NCBI GenBank assembly: GCA_011525745.1
Contig: WYBU01000017.1
Span: 1-64,000, forward strand
Reading direction: 5' to 3'
Origin: Planctomycetaceae bacterium
GTDB taxonomy: Bacteria > Planctomycetota > Phycisphaerae > UBA1845 > UTPLA1
Length of the DNA stretch: 64,000 bases
Below, piece by piece: positions 43,838-61,920 of the stretch. The position numbers and the translations under genes were made by a program. The notes under the pieces are model-generated. The model had not been told where the DNA came from and made no database searches. It saw nothing but the letters and a program-made list of their open reading frames with translations. Each line of letters starts with the position of its first letter. Positions within the stretch are counted from its first letter, which is position 1.

Positions 43838-46066
43838 GTGCAGCACGCGATCGATGATTCCAAGCCGAGCCATCCGATGACCGCGCGGCGCGGTTCAACG
43901 CGGCGGATGGGACAACTTGCGGCCATCTGTCTGACGCTGGCCGTTCCCGCCGTTGGCCAGCAAGTCGACAAGCCCGCGGCGCCAACGGCGCAAGAGGCCG
44001 ACCGCCTGCGCGAAGAGATGCATCGCATGATCGTGCACGCGCGCGACAAGGTCTTTCCGGCGCTGGTGAACATCCACGTCGTCACGGTGAACTACTGGAA
44101 CGGCAAGGAACAGAAAGGCCGGGCGGTCGGCAGCGGGACGATCATTTCGCCCGAGGGCTACGTCGTCACCAATCAGCACGTGACCGACAACGGCAAGAAG
44201 TTCAAGTGCACGCTGGCGGACAAGACCGAGATATCGGCCGAGATGGTGGGCGAGGATCCGCTGACCGATCTGGCCGTGCTCAAGCTGAATCTTTCGGAGC
44301 GTCCCGATCCGGACAAGCCGCTGCCGGTGGCGACTTTCGGCAACTCGGATCAGATCGACGTCGGCGATCACGTCATGGCGATGGGCTCGCCGTTGGCGCT
44401 GTCGCGATCGGTGACACTGGGCATCGTCTCGAACACCGAGCGCGTGTTCACGAGCGGCCTGGGCGGCGACGACGAAGACGAGATGGAGCTTGGCTCGGGC
44501 CAGCGCACCGGCCTGTTCACGCGCTGGATTCAGCACGACGCCATGATCCACCCCGGCAACAGCGGCGGCCCGTTGGTAAATCTCAAGGGCGAGATCATCG
44601 GCGTGAACGAGCTGGGCGGCACGGGCATGGGGTTCGCCATTCCCAGCAACCTGGCCCGGGCGGTCACCGAGTCGCTCATCGCGCACGGCGAGGTCATCCG
44701 CAGCTACTTCGGCGTCAGCCTGCGATCCATCGAGAAGACCGGTTTGTCTCACGGCGTGCTGGTGAATTCGGTCGCGCAGGATGGGCCGGCGTTCAAGGCG
44801 GGCATTCAGGCCGGCGACGTGATTCTGAAGATCAACGGCGAGCCGGTGACGATCCGTTTTCCTGAGGAAATTCCTCCATTGATGAAGCGGCTGGCCGATC
44901 TGCCGGTGGGCGACAAGGTGCGCATCAGCTACGAGCGCGGCGGCCAGGTGGGGGAGGCCGAGATCGCCACGGAGAAACTGAAGAAGGACAAGGGCGACGA
45001 GGCGGCGTTCCGCGCCTGGGGGGTGACGGCGGCGGAGATCACCGAGCGCATGGCGCGCGAGCGGCGGCTGAAGTCGACCGAAGGGGTGATGATATCGAGC
45101 ATTCGCAGCGGCGGACCGGCGGCGCTGGCCGAGCCGTCGTTGAGCTGGGGGGACATCATTCACGTCGTCGAAGGGCGACCGATCGGCGACTTGAACGAAT
45201 TCATCCGCTGCTATCGTGAGATCATGGAGACCGAGCCGCTGCCGGAGTACCTGCTGATCGAGTTCGAGCGTTCCGGGCGCAGCCACATCACGCTGCTGAA
45301 GCCCAAGCCCGACAAGGAGGAGGATCCGCCGCGGGAGGTGCCCAAGGCGTGGATCGGCATCGACACGCAGCCGGTGTTGACGAAGCTGGCGAGCAAGCTG
45401 GGGCATCCGGACGACCGCGGTTTCCGCGTGACGCGCGTCTTCCCGCGGACCAGGGCGGCCGAGACCGACCTGAAGGTGGGTGACATCATACTTTCGCTGG
45501 ACGGCGAGAAGCTTTCGCCGCGCGGCATGCAGGATGCCGGATTGTTCAGCCGGCGGGTGCGCAAGCTGGACATCGACGGCAAGGCGACTCTGACGGTGCT
45601 GCGCGGCAACGAGAAGATTGACGTCGAGGTGCGGCTGGAGCGCACGCGCCTCACGCCGTCGGAGGCCAAGCGCGAGCGCGACCGCGACTTTGAGATGGTG
45701 GTGCGCGAGATCACGTTTTTCGACCGCGACGAAAACCACTGGGACGACGACGTGACCGGCGTGATCGTCGATCAGGTCGAGTCAGCCGGGTGGGCGGGGC
45801 TGGGCGGCATTTCCGGCGGCGATCTGTTGCAGCGGATCGACGACAAGGTCATCACGGACCTCAAGTCGTTCCGCAGGGCGATGGACGAGATCGTCAAGAA
45901 GCAGCCGGAGCGCGTGGTAATGGTCGTGCTGCGCGGCATCCGGACGAACTTCCAGTACCTGGAACCGGACTGGAAACCGCACGAGGAAGGCGAAGAGAAC
46001 GGCGCCGCCGGCAAGGCCGCATCGCAACCCGACGGCAAGAAGGACTCGGCAAAGCCGCAGCAATGA
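43838..46066 (+). CDS. HtrA/Deg-type serine protease with four PDZ-like segments
   Basis: 742 residues from GTG 43838, preceded by AAGGAG. Signal peptide (GQLAAICLTLAVPAVGQ) and a trypsin-like domain with the full triad: H114 in VTNQHVTDN, D144 in DPLTDLAVL, S242 in HPGNSGGPLVN. Four PDZ-like segments follow, starting at GVLVNSVAQDGPAFKAGIQ, GVMISSIRSGGPAALAEPS, GFRVTRVFPRTRAAETDLK and GVIVDQVESAGWAGLGGIS; typical DegP/HtrA has one or two. The C-terminus is charged and low-complexity. Periplasmic quality-control protease, probably. The next gene encodes a protease-like protein without the triad. Confidence 0.92.
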   Translation: MQHAIDDSKPSHPMTARRGSTRRMGQLAAICLTLAVPAVGQQVDKPAAPTAQEADRLREEMHRMIVHARDKVFPALVNIHVVTVNYWNGKEQKGRAVGSGTIISPEGYVVTNQHVTDNGKKFKCTLADKTEISAEMVGEDPLTDLAVLKLNLSERPDPDKPLPVATFGNSDQIDVGDHVMAMGSPLALSRSVTLGIVSNTERVFTSGLGGDDEDEMELGSGQRTGLFTRWIQHDAMIHPGNSGGPLVNLKGEIIGVNELGGTGMGFAIPSNLARAVTESLIAHGEVIRSYFGVSLRSIEKTGLSHGVLVNSVAQDGPAFKAGIQAGDVILKINGEPVTIRFPEEIPPLMKRLADLPVGDKVRISYERGGQVGEAEIATEKLKKDKGDEAAFRAWGVTAAEITERMARERRLKSTEGVMISSIRSGGPAALAEPSLSWGDIIHVVEGRPIGDLNEFIRCYREIMETEPLPEYLLIEFERSGRSHITLLKPKPDKEEDPPREVPKAWIGIDTQPVLTKLASKLGHPDDRGFRVTRVFPRTRAAETDLKVGDIILSLDGEKLSPRGMQDAGLFSRRVRKLDIDGKATLTVLRGNEKIDVEVRLERTRLTPSEAKRERDRDFEMVVREITFFDRDENHWDDDVTGVIVDQVESAGWAGLGGISGGDLLQRIDDKVITDLKSFRRAMDEIVKKQPERVVMVVLRGIRTNFQYLEPDWKPHEEGEENGAAGKAASQPDGKKDSAKPQQ

Positions 46067-46169
46067 CGTGAAAGCAGGGCGCACATAATCCGACGCATGG
46101 CCCGTGCGAACGCCGCACGCCCGTCGTTTTCACCCTGCACCTTTCCATTCCACACGCAGGAGTTGTTTC

Positions 46170-47042
46170 ATGATTTTTCGACTTTCCGTATCGCGGTCGG
46201 CGGCGGCGTCGGTCGCGATCGCCGTGCTGTTCGCGTGCACGTCGCACGCCGGCGCGAATCAGGACACGACCGATTTCGAGAAGTTGATCAAGGATAAGTC
46301 GCCCGCGTACGTCACGGTCAAGTTCGTGCTGAAGCTGAGAAGCGAGTTCGGCGACCGCGAGTCCGAAAGCGAATGCACGGGCGTGATGATCGAGCCGAAG
46401 GGGCTGGTGCTGGTGTCGAACTCGCGGCTGGGGCTGGGCGGCTTCATGCGGCGCTTCGGCGGCACGGCCACGCCGACCGACATCAAGGTGTTGATCGGCG
46501 ACGACACGGAGGGCGTCGAGGCCAAGCTGCTGGGCCGCGACACGGAGCTGGACCTGGCGTGGGTGCAGATCAAGGAGCCGTCTGAAAAGCCGTACGCCTT
46601 CATCGATCTGGAGAAAGCCGCGACGCCCGAGCGCGGAAAGCGCCTGGTCTGCATCCGGCGCATGGCCAAGTACTTTGACCGGGCCTTCGTCGTCACCGAG
46701 GGTCGCGTGGCCGGACGCACGAAGAAGCCTCGCGATCTGTTCGTGCCCGGCGGCGGCATGGAAATCGAGCCGGGCCTGCCCGTTTTTGCCGCGGATGGCG
46801 CCGTCGTCGGCGTGGTCGTGACGCAGATGCCCGATTCGGAAGAACTCGAAGGCGGCGGCCTGGCGTCGATGATGGGGATGCGCGACATGCTCAGCGGGCT
46901 GGTGCTTCCGTCGGCGGAAGTGGTGAAAGCGACCAAGCGCGCCAAGGAAAACCCGCAGCCGGAACCAACCGCCGACGAGGACGAGGCTAAGGAGAAGAAC
47001 GGCGATACGAAGGCGGCTGAGGACGAGGACGACGACGAGTAA
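46170..47042 (+). CDS. Secreted trypsin-fold pseudoprotease
   Basis: 290 residues; GGAG precedes the ATG. Signal peptide (SAAASVAIAVLFACTSHAG). The body follows the HtrA protease fold (ECTGVMIEPKGLVLVSNSRL, TELDLAWVQIK, GRVAGRTKKP, GLPVFAADGAVVGVVVTQMP). The Asp position is kept, but the region of the catalytic His reads SNSRLG and the GNSGG serine loop reads EPGLPVFAA, so His and Ser are lost. It ends in an Asp/Glu-rich tail. It lies 103 bases downstream of the active protease at 43838 in the same direction and may modulate or bind it. That interaction is inference. Confidence 0.75.
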   Translation: MIFRLSVSRSAAASVAIAVLFACTSHAGANQDTTDFEKLIKDKSPAYVTVKFVLKLRSEFGDRESESECTGVMIEPKGLVLVSNSRLGLGGFMRRFGGTATPTDIKVLIGDDTEGVEAKLLGRDTELDLAWVQIKEPSEKPYAFIDLEKAATPERGKRLVCIRRMAKYFDRAFVVTEGRVAGRTKKPRDLFVPGGGMEIEPGLPVFAADGAVVGVVVTQMPDSEELEGGGLASMMGMRDMLSGLVLPSAEVVKATKRAKENPQPEPTADEDEAKEKNGDTKAAEDEDDDE

Positions 47043-47108
47043 GCGCGGGGAGCGACCGGCGCATTCGATTGCCGTATCGCCTCGTCACTGCGTCCCCAGG
47101 GCCGCCAC

Positions 47109-48239
47109 ATGAACGATTCTCGTCTCGCACGGCTCGCCGACGTACTCGTGAACTACTCCGTCCGCGTCCGGCCGGATGACCTTGTGCTCGTCCGCGCCAC
47201 CACCGTGGCCGAGCGGCTGGTTCTCGAAATCTGCCGCGCCGTCGTCGAAGCCGGCGGTCGGCCGCACATTCGCCTGTGGCCCGAGGAATACGAAGAGCTG
47301 CTGCTGAAGCACGGTCGGCCGCGCCAGCTCGCCGCCGTCAACCCCATTCTCGTGCACGAGATGAAAACGGTCGACTGCATGATCGCGGTTTGGGGCGGGC
47401 GCAACACGCGCTTCCTGGCCGGCGTCGATCCGAAAAAGCAGGCCCGGCTCCAGCAAAGCCGGCGGCCGCTGCTGGACCTGCTCATGTCGCGTGAGGCGGC
47501 CCGGCGGCGACCGCTGCGCTGGGTCGGCACGCAGTACCCGTGCGATTCGGCGGCACAGGACGCCGACATGTCGACGGCCGACTTCGCCGATTTCGTCTTT
47601 CGCGCCGGATTCCTGCACAAGTCGGATCCGGCGGCCGAATGGCGGAAGCTGTCGGTTGCTCAGCAGCGGCTGTGCGACTTTCTGGGCCGCTGCCGCCAGT
47701 TGCGTTTCCGCCATCCGGACGGCACCGATCTGCGCGTGGGCGTGGCCGGTCGGCGCTGGATCAACTGCGACGGCGCGAACAACTTTCCCGACGGCGAGGT
47801 GTTCACCGGCCCGATCGAGGATGGCACCGACGGGGTCGTGCAGTATCGCTTTCCGGCGTTGTACGGCGGGCGCGAGGCGCACGACGTGCGGCTGGTCTTT
47901 CGGGCCGGGCGCGTCGTCGACTGCTCGGCCTCGCGCGGCGAGGACTTTCTGACTCAAATGCTCGATCAGGATCCCGGCGCGCGGCGGCTGGGCGAGATCG
48001 CCATCGGGACGAACTATCACATCGACCGCTACATGCGCAACACGCTGTTCGACGAGAAGATCGGCGGCACGTTTCACGCCGCGCTGGGCGCCGCCTACAC
48101 GAAGACCGGCGGGCGCAACAAAAGCGCCCTGCACTGGGACATGGTGTGCGATCTGCGTCGCGGCGGCGTGATCGAGGCCGACGGTCGCGTCATCAGCCGC
48201 GACGGGCGCTTCACGAATCGCGCCTGGCCGCGGCCGTAG
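47109..48239 (+). CDS. M29-family metal-dependent aminopeptidase
   Basis: 376 residues. VNYSVRVRPDDLVLVRATTV and AGGRPHIRLWPEEYEE make the N-terminal domain; the catalytic part has FPDGEVFTGPIEDG, GARRLGEIAIGTN, KIGGTFHAALGAAY and SALHWDMVCDLR, which supply the Glu, Glu, His, His and Asp metal ligands of thermophilic aminopeptidase T/AmpS-type enzymes. It would remove N-terminal residues from peptides in the cytoplasm using two divalent metals. Single gene, 66 bases after the pseudoprotease gene. Confidence 0.93.
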   Translation: MNDSRLARLADVLVNYSVRVRPDDLVLVRATTVAERLVLEICRAVVEAGGRPHIRLWPEEYEELLLKHGRPRQLAAVNPILVHEMKTVDCMIAVWGGRNTRFLAGVDPKKQARLQQSRRPLLDLLMSREAARRRPLRWVGTQYPCDSAAQDADMSTADFADFVFRAGFLHKSDPAAEWRKLSVAQQRLCDFLGRCRQLRFRHPDGTDLRVGVAGRRWINCDGANNFPDGEVFTGPIEDGTDGVVQYRFPALYGGREAHDVRLVFRAGRVVDCSASRGEDFLTQMLDQDPGARRLGEIAIGTNYHIDRYMRNTLFDEKIGGTFHAALGAAYTKTGGRNKSALHWDMVCDLRRGGVIEADGRVISRDGRFTNRAWPRP

Positions 48240-48421
48240 CGACGCGGCGGCGGGCTGCGCGAATCGGGCGTCTTCTCGACGTTCATGCACGTGACCGCCT
48301 TTGGGCGTGCCGATCCCGCTCGCTGACGCTTCGCGGCTCTGATGCGCCGAGGCGCGCCGGCGCGGGACGGCTCCCTTTGACACGCCCCATTGCGCGGCCC
48401 TACCATCGGCCACTCGACGCG

Positions 48422-49501
48422 ATGCCCAGCACACTGGCACAACTGGCTGAAACCCTGTCCGCCCAGGGCGTTCCCTGTCGCATCGAGGGCGATTCGCAGC
48501 GCCCGGTTCACGCCGTGGCGACGCTCGAAGACGCCGGTCCGACCGACATCACGTTTCTGTCGAACCCCAAGTACGAAAAGATGCTCGGCTCGACCCGCGC
48601 GGCGGCCGTGATCGTTCGCAACGATCAGGTCGTTCCGGATGGGATGAACGTTCTGCGCGTTCCGGACCCGTACGAGGCCAACGCACGGCTGATGGTGCTG
48701 CTGCACGGCTACCGGCGGCATCCGTTCGCGGGCGTGTCGACCGCCGCGCGCATCGCGGCCACGGCGCGCGTCGGCGAGGGCGCGGCGATCGCGCACGGCG
48801 TGACCGTCATGGACGACACGGTCATCGGCCGCAACGTGGTGCTGTATCCGGGCGTGTTCGTCGGGCCGGGGTGCACGCTGGGGGACGACTGCGTGCTGTA
48901 TCCCAACGTCGTCGTCTACGACCGCTGCGTGCTGGGCCATCGCGTGACGATTCACGCCGGCTCGGTAATCGGTCAGGATGGCCTGGGCTACGCGCCGGTG
49001 GGCGAGCGCTGGCACAAGATTCCGCAAGCGGGCATCGTCGAGATCGGCGACGACGTCGAGATTGGCGCGTGCTGCGCCATCGACCGGGCGACGCTGGGCA
49101 AGACCGTGATCGGCTCGGGCACCAAGTTCAGCAATCTGATCGCCATCGGGCACGGCACGCGCATCGGCCCGCACTGCATGTTCGTCGCGCAGGTGGGGGT
49201 GGCCGGCAGCGTCAACGTCGGCCGGCACGTGACGATGGCCGGCAAGGCGGGCGTGGCGGGGCATCTGACGATCGGCGACGGCGCCCAGATTGCGGCGATG
49301 GCGGGCGTGATGCGCGATGTGCCGGAGGGGACGAAAGTGCTCGGCGCGCCGGCAATGGAGATGAGCGAGGCCAAGCGGATGATGAGCGCCCAGGCGCGGC
49401 TGCCCGAGCTGCGCGACCGCGTTCGCGCCCTGGAGCGCGAGTTGGCCGAGCTGCGCGCCCGGCTGGCGGCGGACGACGGGTCCGATCCGCGTAGGGCGTG
49501 A
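48422..49501 (+). CDS. lpxD: UDP-3-O-acylglucosamine N-acyltransferase
   Basis: 359 residues. The uridine-binding N-terminal domain (LEDAGPTDITFLSNPKYEKM) precedes a left-handed beta-helix of hexapeptide repeats (AAIAHGVTVMDDTVIGRNVV, VLYPGVFVGPGCTLGDDCV), a CAIDRATLGKTVIG loop and the histidine-containing NLIAIGHGTRIGPHCMF, ending in a coiled-coil helix (LPELRDRVRALERELAELRA). It adds an acyl chain to the amino group during lipid A synthesis, so the organism can make or once made LPS. No other lpx gene lies here; planctomycetes often carry dispersed lpx genes. Confidence 0.94.
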   Translation: MPSTLAQLAETLSAQGVPCRIEGDSQRPVHAVATLEDAGPTDITFLSNPKYEKMLGSTRAAAVIVRNDQVVPDGMNVLRVPDPYEANARLMVLLHGYRRHPFAGVSTAARIAATARVGEGAAIAHGVTVMDDTVIGRNVVLYPGVFVGPGCTLGDDCVLYPNVVVYDRCVLGHRVTIHAGSVIGQDGLGYAPVGERWHKIPQAGIVEIGDDVEIGACCAIDRATLGKTVIGSGTKFSNLIAIGHGTRIGPHCMFVAQVGVAGSVNVGRHVTMAGKAGVAGHLTIGDGAQIAAMAGVMRDVPEGTKVLGAPAMEMSEAKRMMSAQARLPELRDRVRALERELAELRARLAADDGSDPRRA

Positions 49502-49556
49502 CACGACGATCGGCGCCGCTGTGGCGACGTGTCGACTCGCGGCGACGGCGATGGCG

Positions 49557-49911
49557 ATGACCCCTCAGATATTTGTCATCAGCGGCCCGAACGGGGCCGG
49601 CAATTCCACCAACTCGTCCCAACAGCTTGCGCTGGTAGCCGGAGGATTCAGGAGCACGCACGTGACAATCGTCAATCAATCGAAACATAACTGCATCAGG
49701 AGAATGGTCGAAGACGAAGCAAGCTGAGCGGGAATTCCTCCTAAAGCGCCTCGAACAGATCAGTGAAGGCCTGAAGGAGGGCATTCGACGCGAGGTCCGC
49801 CGTCTGCGCGAGCTGGGGCTGCCGATCTACATTGTCCGGGACGGCAAGGTGATTGCGTCGCCGCCGGAAACCTACAGCCACGGCCGCCGGATTCCAGAAT
49901 CGCTCACTTGA
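49557..49911 (+). pseudogene. Decayed zeta-type toxin and antitoxin remnants
   Basis: From ATG 49557 the frame reads MTPQIFVISGPNGAGNSTNS, a zeta-toxin P-loop in which the lysine of GAGKST has become asparagine; the protein then leaves the family pattern and stops after about 57 codons. In the +1 frame, from about 49716 to the TGA at 49911, it reads LLKRLEQISEGLKEGIRREV, RRLRELGLPIYIVRDGKVIA, typical of the small protein beside such toxins (RLR.LG.PI...RDGK.V), but no start codon remains in that frame. Both genes look broken. Confidence 0.6.
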
Positions 49912-50061
49912 TCCCATTTGCGCCAGCGACATAGAACTCTATGTAACCTGCCCGAAAAACCCGCCTCGCGCCCTGAATTCCCGCCTTTGGAGGGCCTGCC
50001 GATGGGATCCGCTCGCCTGCCGCCGCGTGTAAACACAGCAACCGTTGAAACTGTGCGCGCG

Positions 50062-50238
50062 ATGTCGTTTCGCCGCCGAAGGAGACTGGCCGCCTGTCGC
50101 GGGCTGCTGGCCCTGGCGCTGGGGGCGGCCTCGGCCGTCGGCGCGTGCGTGGTCGATGGCGCCGCCGTGCTGGGCGAGCGTCAGTTCAACGCCGCGCGGT
50201 CGAGCACGCCGATGCTTGAGGGATTGGGATCGTATTGA
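50062..50238 (+). CDS. Possible small lipoprotein
   Basis: 58 residues: an Arg cluster, a hydrophobic stretch and a lipobox-like AVGAC, then VVDGAAVLGERQFNAARSST and a short end. The shape (basic N-region, hydrophobic core, Cys) suits a short lipoprotein. No ribosome site is obvious, homologues are unknown to me, and the frame is open from 49918, so it may be chance. It lies in the 454-base gap between the decayed toxin locus and rpsG. Confidence 0.3.
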   Translation: MSFRRRRRLAACRGLLALALGAASAVGACVVDGAAVLGERQFNAARSSTPMLEGLGSY

Positions 50239-50365
50239 GGCGCGCCCGCGACGATCTGCTTGATTCGACTGCGCCCACGCAATCCACACGTGTTGCCGCG
50301 TTCGCGCGAAGCATTGCTCGTCGCGGCCACTCCGGTGGACGGGAGCAGCCTGTCTGGACGATTTC

Positions 50366-50842
50366 CTACCACGCAAAGTGCGCAAAAGCCTTGTTGGCGT
50401 CGGCCATTTTGTGGACGTTTTCGCGCTTGGTCATCGCCGCGCCTTCGCCGCGGAATGCGTCCATCAGCTCCGACGCCAGGCGATGCGCCATCGGCTTGCC
50501 TTTCTTGGCCCGCGCCGCTTCCAGCACCCAGCGGATGGCCAGCGACTGCTGCCGCCGGCGATTGACCGGCATCGGCACCTGGTAGTTGCTGCCGCCGACG
50601 CGCCGGCTGCGGACCTCGATGTTGGGCTTCACGTTGCTCAGCGCCGTCTCGAAGACCTCGATGGGCGATGCGTCCTTGACGCGCTCGGCGATGATTTCCA
50701 TCGCGTCGGAAAAAATGTGCTGGGCCACGCTCTTCTTGCCCTGCCACATCATGCAGTTGATGAACTTGGCGGCCAGTACGCTGTTGAACTGCGGGTCGGG
50801 ACGGAACATCTCGACCGACTTGGTCCACTTCTTGTAAGCCAT
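50366..50842 (-). CDS. rpsG: 30S ribosomal protein S7
   Basis: 158 residues from the ATG at 50842 (AAGGAAA upstream; a longer frame is not needed). [60 protein letters not shown] and [20 protein letters not shown] followed by [20 protein letters not shown] are diagnostic. It binds the 3' domain of 16S rRNA and starts head assembly. It lies downstream of rpsL as usual but is separated from it by 388 bases. fusA does not follow; the gene ends the cluster. Confidence 0.97.
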   Translation of the reverse strand: MAYKKWTKSVEMFRPDPQFNSVLAAKFINCMMWQGKKSVAQHIFSDAMEIIAERVKDASPIEVFETALSNVKPNIEVRSRRVGGSNYQVPMPVNRRRQQSLAIRWVLEAARAKKGKPMAHRLASELMDAFRGEGAAMTKRENVHKMADANKAFAHFAW

Positions 50843-51230
50843 GAGGTTTCCTTTGCTTCTGGTGCGGGGCTGTACGCGCCGCGTACCGCCCAGCGATGTC
50901 CGCCCATGACTCGAGCGGAACGCCATACTCGACCGGAACGACCGGCCGTTGACTGATTATTGTGCATGTTTCACGCCGCGTCCGCCGCGGCGGGTCGAAC
51001 TCCTCGGTGCATCAGGCCGGCACACTGCGATTCGACGAATCAAGCCGGCGCAGCGAATGCGTGCAAAAAAACAGCGGCCTCGCCAGGCCCCCGCCCGCCG
51101 GGGTAACCAGGGCGTATGGGACAAGGCCGATTCAAGGCGAACAGCCGCGGTCGAGCATTTCGTTCCTCACGGCGACAACGCGCCGCTCCCTCACGGTCGC
51201 GGTTCGGCTCAAGCCTTCGCCAACACGCGC
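50843..51230. other. 388-base gap between rpsL and rpsG
   Basis: No gene, repeat array or clear terminator is recognised. The gap is much longer than the usual tens of bases between these two genes. It could contain an rpsG promoter or an S7/S12-related leader, but no structure was confirmed. Confidence 0.5.
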
Positions 51231-51626
51231 TTACTTCTTCGATCGCTTGGTGCCGTACTTGCTGCGGCTGCGGGCGCGGCGGGCCGAAAACTTGCCCTGC
51301 TCCTCGACGCCGGCGCAGTCCAGCACGCCTCGTACAACGTGGTAGCGAATGCCCGGCAGGTCGCGCACTCGGCCGCCGCGGATCAGCACGATCGAGTGCT
51401 CCTGAAGGTTGTGATCGATGCCGGGGATGTAAGCCGTCACTTCGCGGCCATTCGACAGCCGCACACGGGCCACTTTGCGTAGCGCCGAGTTGGGCTTCTT
51501 GGGGGTCATCGTCTTGACGATCAGGCACACGCCGCGTTTGAACGGGCAGCGATCGATGTCGCGGACTTTGCTCTTGCGCGGCACGTCGCGGCGCGGCTTG
51601 CGGCACAATTGATTGATGGTCGGCAT
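51231..51626 (-). CDS. rpsL: 30S ribosomal protein S12
   Basis: 131 residues. [20 protein letters not shown], the streptomycin-contact loop [40 protein letters not shown] and [17 protein letters not shown] followed by the basic tail KYGTKRSKK define it. It sits at the decoding centre. The lysines of PKKPNS and the GGRVRDLPG loop are wild-type, so there is no sign of streptomycin-resistance substitutions. It lies downstream of rpoC, separated by a 366-base gap holding a repeat array. Confidence 0.97.
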   Translation of the reverse strand: MPTINQLCRKPRRDVPRKSKVRDIDRCPFKRGVCLIVKTMTPKKPNSALRKVARVRLSNGREVTAYIPGIDHNLQEHSIVLIRGGRVRDLPGIRYHVVRGVLDCAGVEEQGKFSARRARSRSKYGTKRSKK

Positions 51627-51791
51627 GTCGTCCTCAAAGTTCCTTTGCGTTCACATTCGATCCAGCGGGGGACTTGCCCTCGCCGCGAACCGGCTCCGCG
51701 GGAGCCGATTATCGTCTTTCGATCGCACTCGGCGGCGGCGTTGCCGCCTGGCGTTGACCGCAGCGCTGGCGCTTGCGGCTCGGATCAGCAG

Positions 51792-51966
51792 CCACGGGCT
51801 ACAAGCCCGTGCCGTGCACACAGCCGGGGGCGGCTGTGCTCCACGGGCTACAAGCCCATGCCGTGCATCATAGCCGGGGGCGGCTGTGCTCCACGGGCTA
51901 CAAGCCCATGTCGTGCAACACAGCCGGGGGCGGCTGTGCTCCACGGGCCACAAGCCCGTGCCACGC
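51792..51966. repeat. 50-base tandem repeat array between rpoC and rpsL
   Basis: CCACGGGCTACAAGCCCGTG-type hairpins begin at 51792, 51841, 51891 and 51941 (period 49-50), each but the last followed by GTGC and a CACAGCCGGGGGCGGCTGTG palindrome at 51819, 51869 (one base changed) and 51919. So each unit is two hairpins in tandem. The same second palindrome forms the array at 25631-25814, and the first occurs once at 25817. No promoter was recognised in the 366-base gap. Confidence 0.88.
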
Positions 51967-51992
51967 GACGCCAGCGGCTCGGATCACGCGGA

Positions 51993-56372
<4,380 letters not shown>

Positions 56373-56478
56373 GAGCAAGCACCCCTGATGGTGTCCTGTT
56401 TCGATGCAATCCCGTCGGCGGGCCTGCGGGACGCGAACGGGCCGACGCCCGCACGCCGCGCCCCCCGTAATGCCCCAT

Positions 56479-56979
56479 TCAGTTCGCCGCCTGCGGCAGC
56501 CGCGCCGGATCGAGCGACAGCGCGACCATGCCGCTGCTGCGCCGGAAACCCAGCTCTTCGCAGAAATCCACTTCGGTGCCGTAGGCCAGCACGTCGATCC
56601 GTTCGCAGCCCATGTCGCGCAGCGCCAGCAGCACGCGCAGCGCCAGGGCACGGGCGATGCCCTGATCGTCGTGCTCGATCCGGCCGTCGGTGCGCGTCAC
56701 GGCGGCCGGTCCCTGATAGCGCGGATCGAGCTTGCACTCGACCAGATAGCCGCGCACGCCGTCGGTCAGACCGCGTGCGACTCCGATCAGCGCGCCGGAA
56801 GGCTCGCGCGCCGCGACGAAACAGTCGGAGTTCTTCAGCATGTGCTGAATCTTCTCCGGCGACTTCGGCGTCGGATGATGCTGTGCGCGGTAGAACTCCA
56901 ACAGTTCCTCCGCGTCGATGCGCGGCTCCAGCGCGTAGACGATCGTCGAAGCTGCGGTAGTCGCGACGGCCGTTTCCAT
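56479..56979 (-). CDS. GNAT-type acetyltransferase between rpoB and rpoC
   Basis: 166 residues. [20 protein letters not shown] and [20 protein letters not shown] are the N-terminal GNAT strands; [40 protein letters not shown] (cofactor-binding helix) and [20 protein letters not shown], followed by [11 protein letters not shown], are the C-terminal half. The acetyl-CoA loop is poorly conserved (DDQGIAR where Q/R-x-x-G-x-G/A is typical), so cofactor use is plausible but not proven. It lies 30 bases after rpoB and 106 before rpoC on the same strand. Its target is unknown. Confidence 0.78.
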   Translation of the reverse strand: METAVATTAASTIVYALEPRIDAEELLEFYRAQHHPTPKSPEKIQHMLKNSDCFVAAREPSGALIGVARGLTDGVRGYLVECKLDPRYQGPAAVTRTDGRIEHDDQGIARALALRVLLALRDMGCERIDVLAYGTEVDFCEELGFRRSSGMVALSLDPARLPQAAN

Positions 56980-57009
56980 GATGCGTCTCCCGTCGCCGGG
57001 CGTCGGCGA

Positions 57010-61482
<4,473 letters not shown>

Positions 61483-61920
61483 AGCAGCAATCCGCCCTTC
61501 GGTTGGCCGCTTCGCCCGGCGGAGGCCGCTCCGCCCGGCGCTTTGCGATGAGAACCGTTGCCATCAGGCCGTTCCGACAGGCCGGTCCGACCGGCGCAGA
61601 CGACGGCGCCTGCGCCGCCGGTTTCGACCGTCGAAACAGCGGCTCACGTTAATTGTCACTGGACGTAACGAACTCACGTCATCCTGGCGCGCCGAAACGC
61701 GACGCTTTCTTTCCGCACGATACGGCGAACGAAAACGTCGTGGCCGACGATCGAAATCACGCTCACGCCGCCGGCGGACTTAGGCCGTCGACGGTGGCGC
61801 GTGGTTTCGCGACACATGTTGCCGGGAAATCACCGTGAGACGGACGCCATCTGAGATGCGGCCGACCGATCCCGCTGCGGTCCGCCGGTTCACGCGTCCG
61901 ATCCGGGGAATGACTGATAA
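61483..61920. other. 438-base gap between rplL and rpoB
   Basis: No gene recognised. It is GC-rich with short inverted repeats (for example around GGCGCCTGCGCC at 61600-61617) that could be an attenuator or processing hairpin regulating rpoBC relative to the ribosomal genes. No -35/-10 pair was confirmed. Confidence 0.4.

Noticed and set aside
61483-61920. A tRNA or small RNA gene in the rplL-rpoB gap
   Set aside because: No TpsiC-like GGTTCGAATC-type segment or cloverleaf stem pairing was found by eye; only short GC hairpins.
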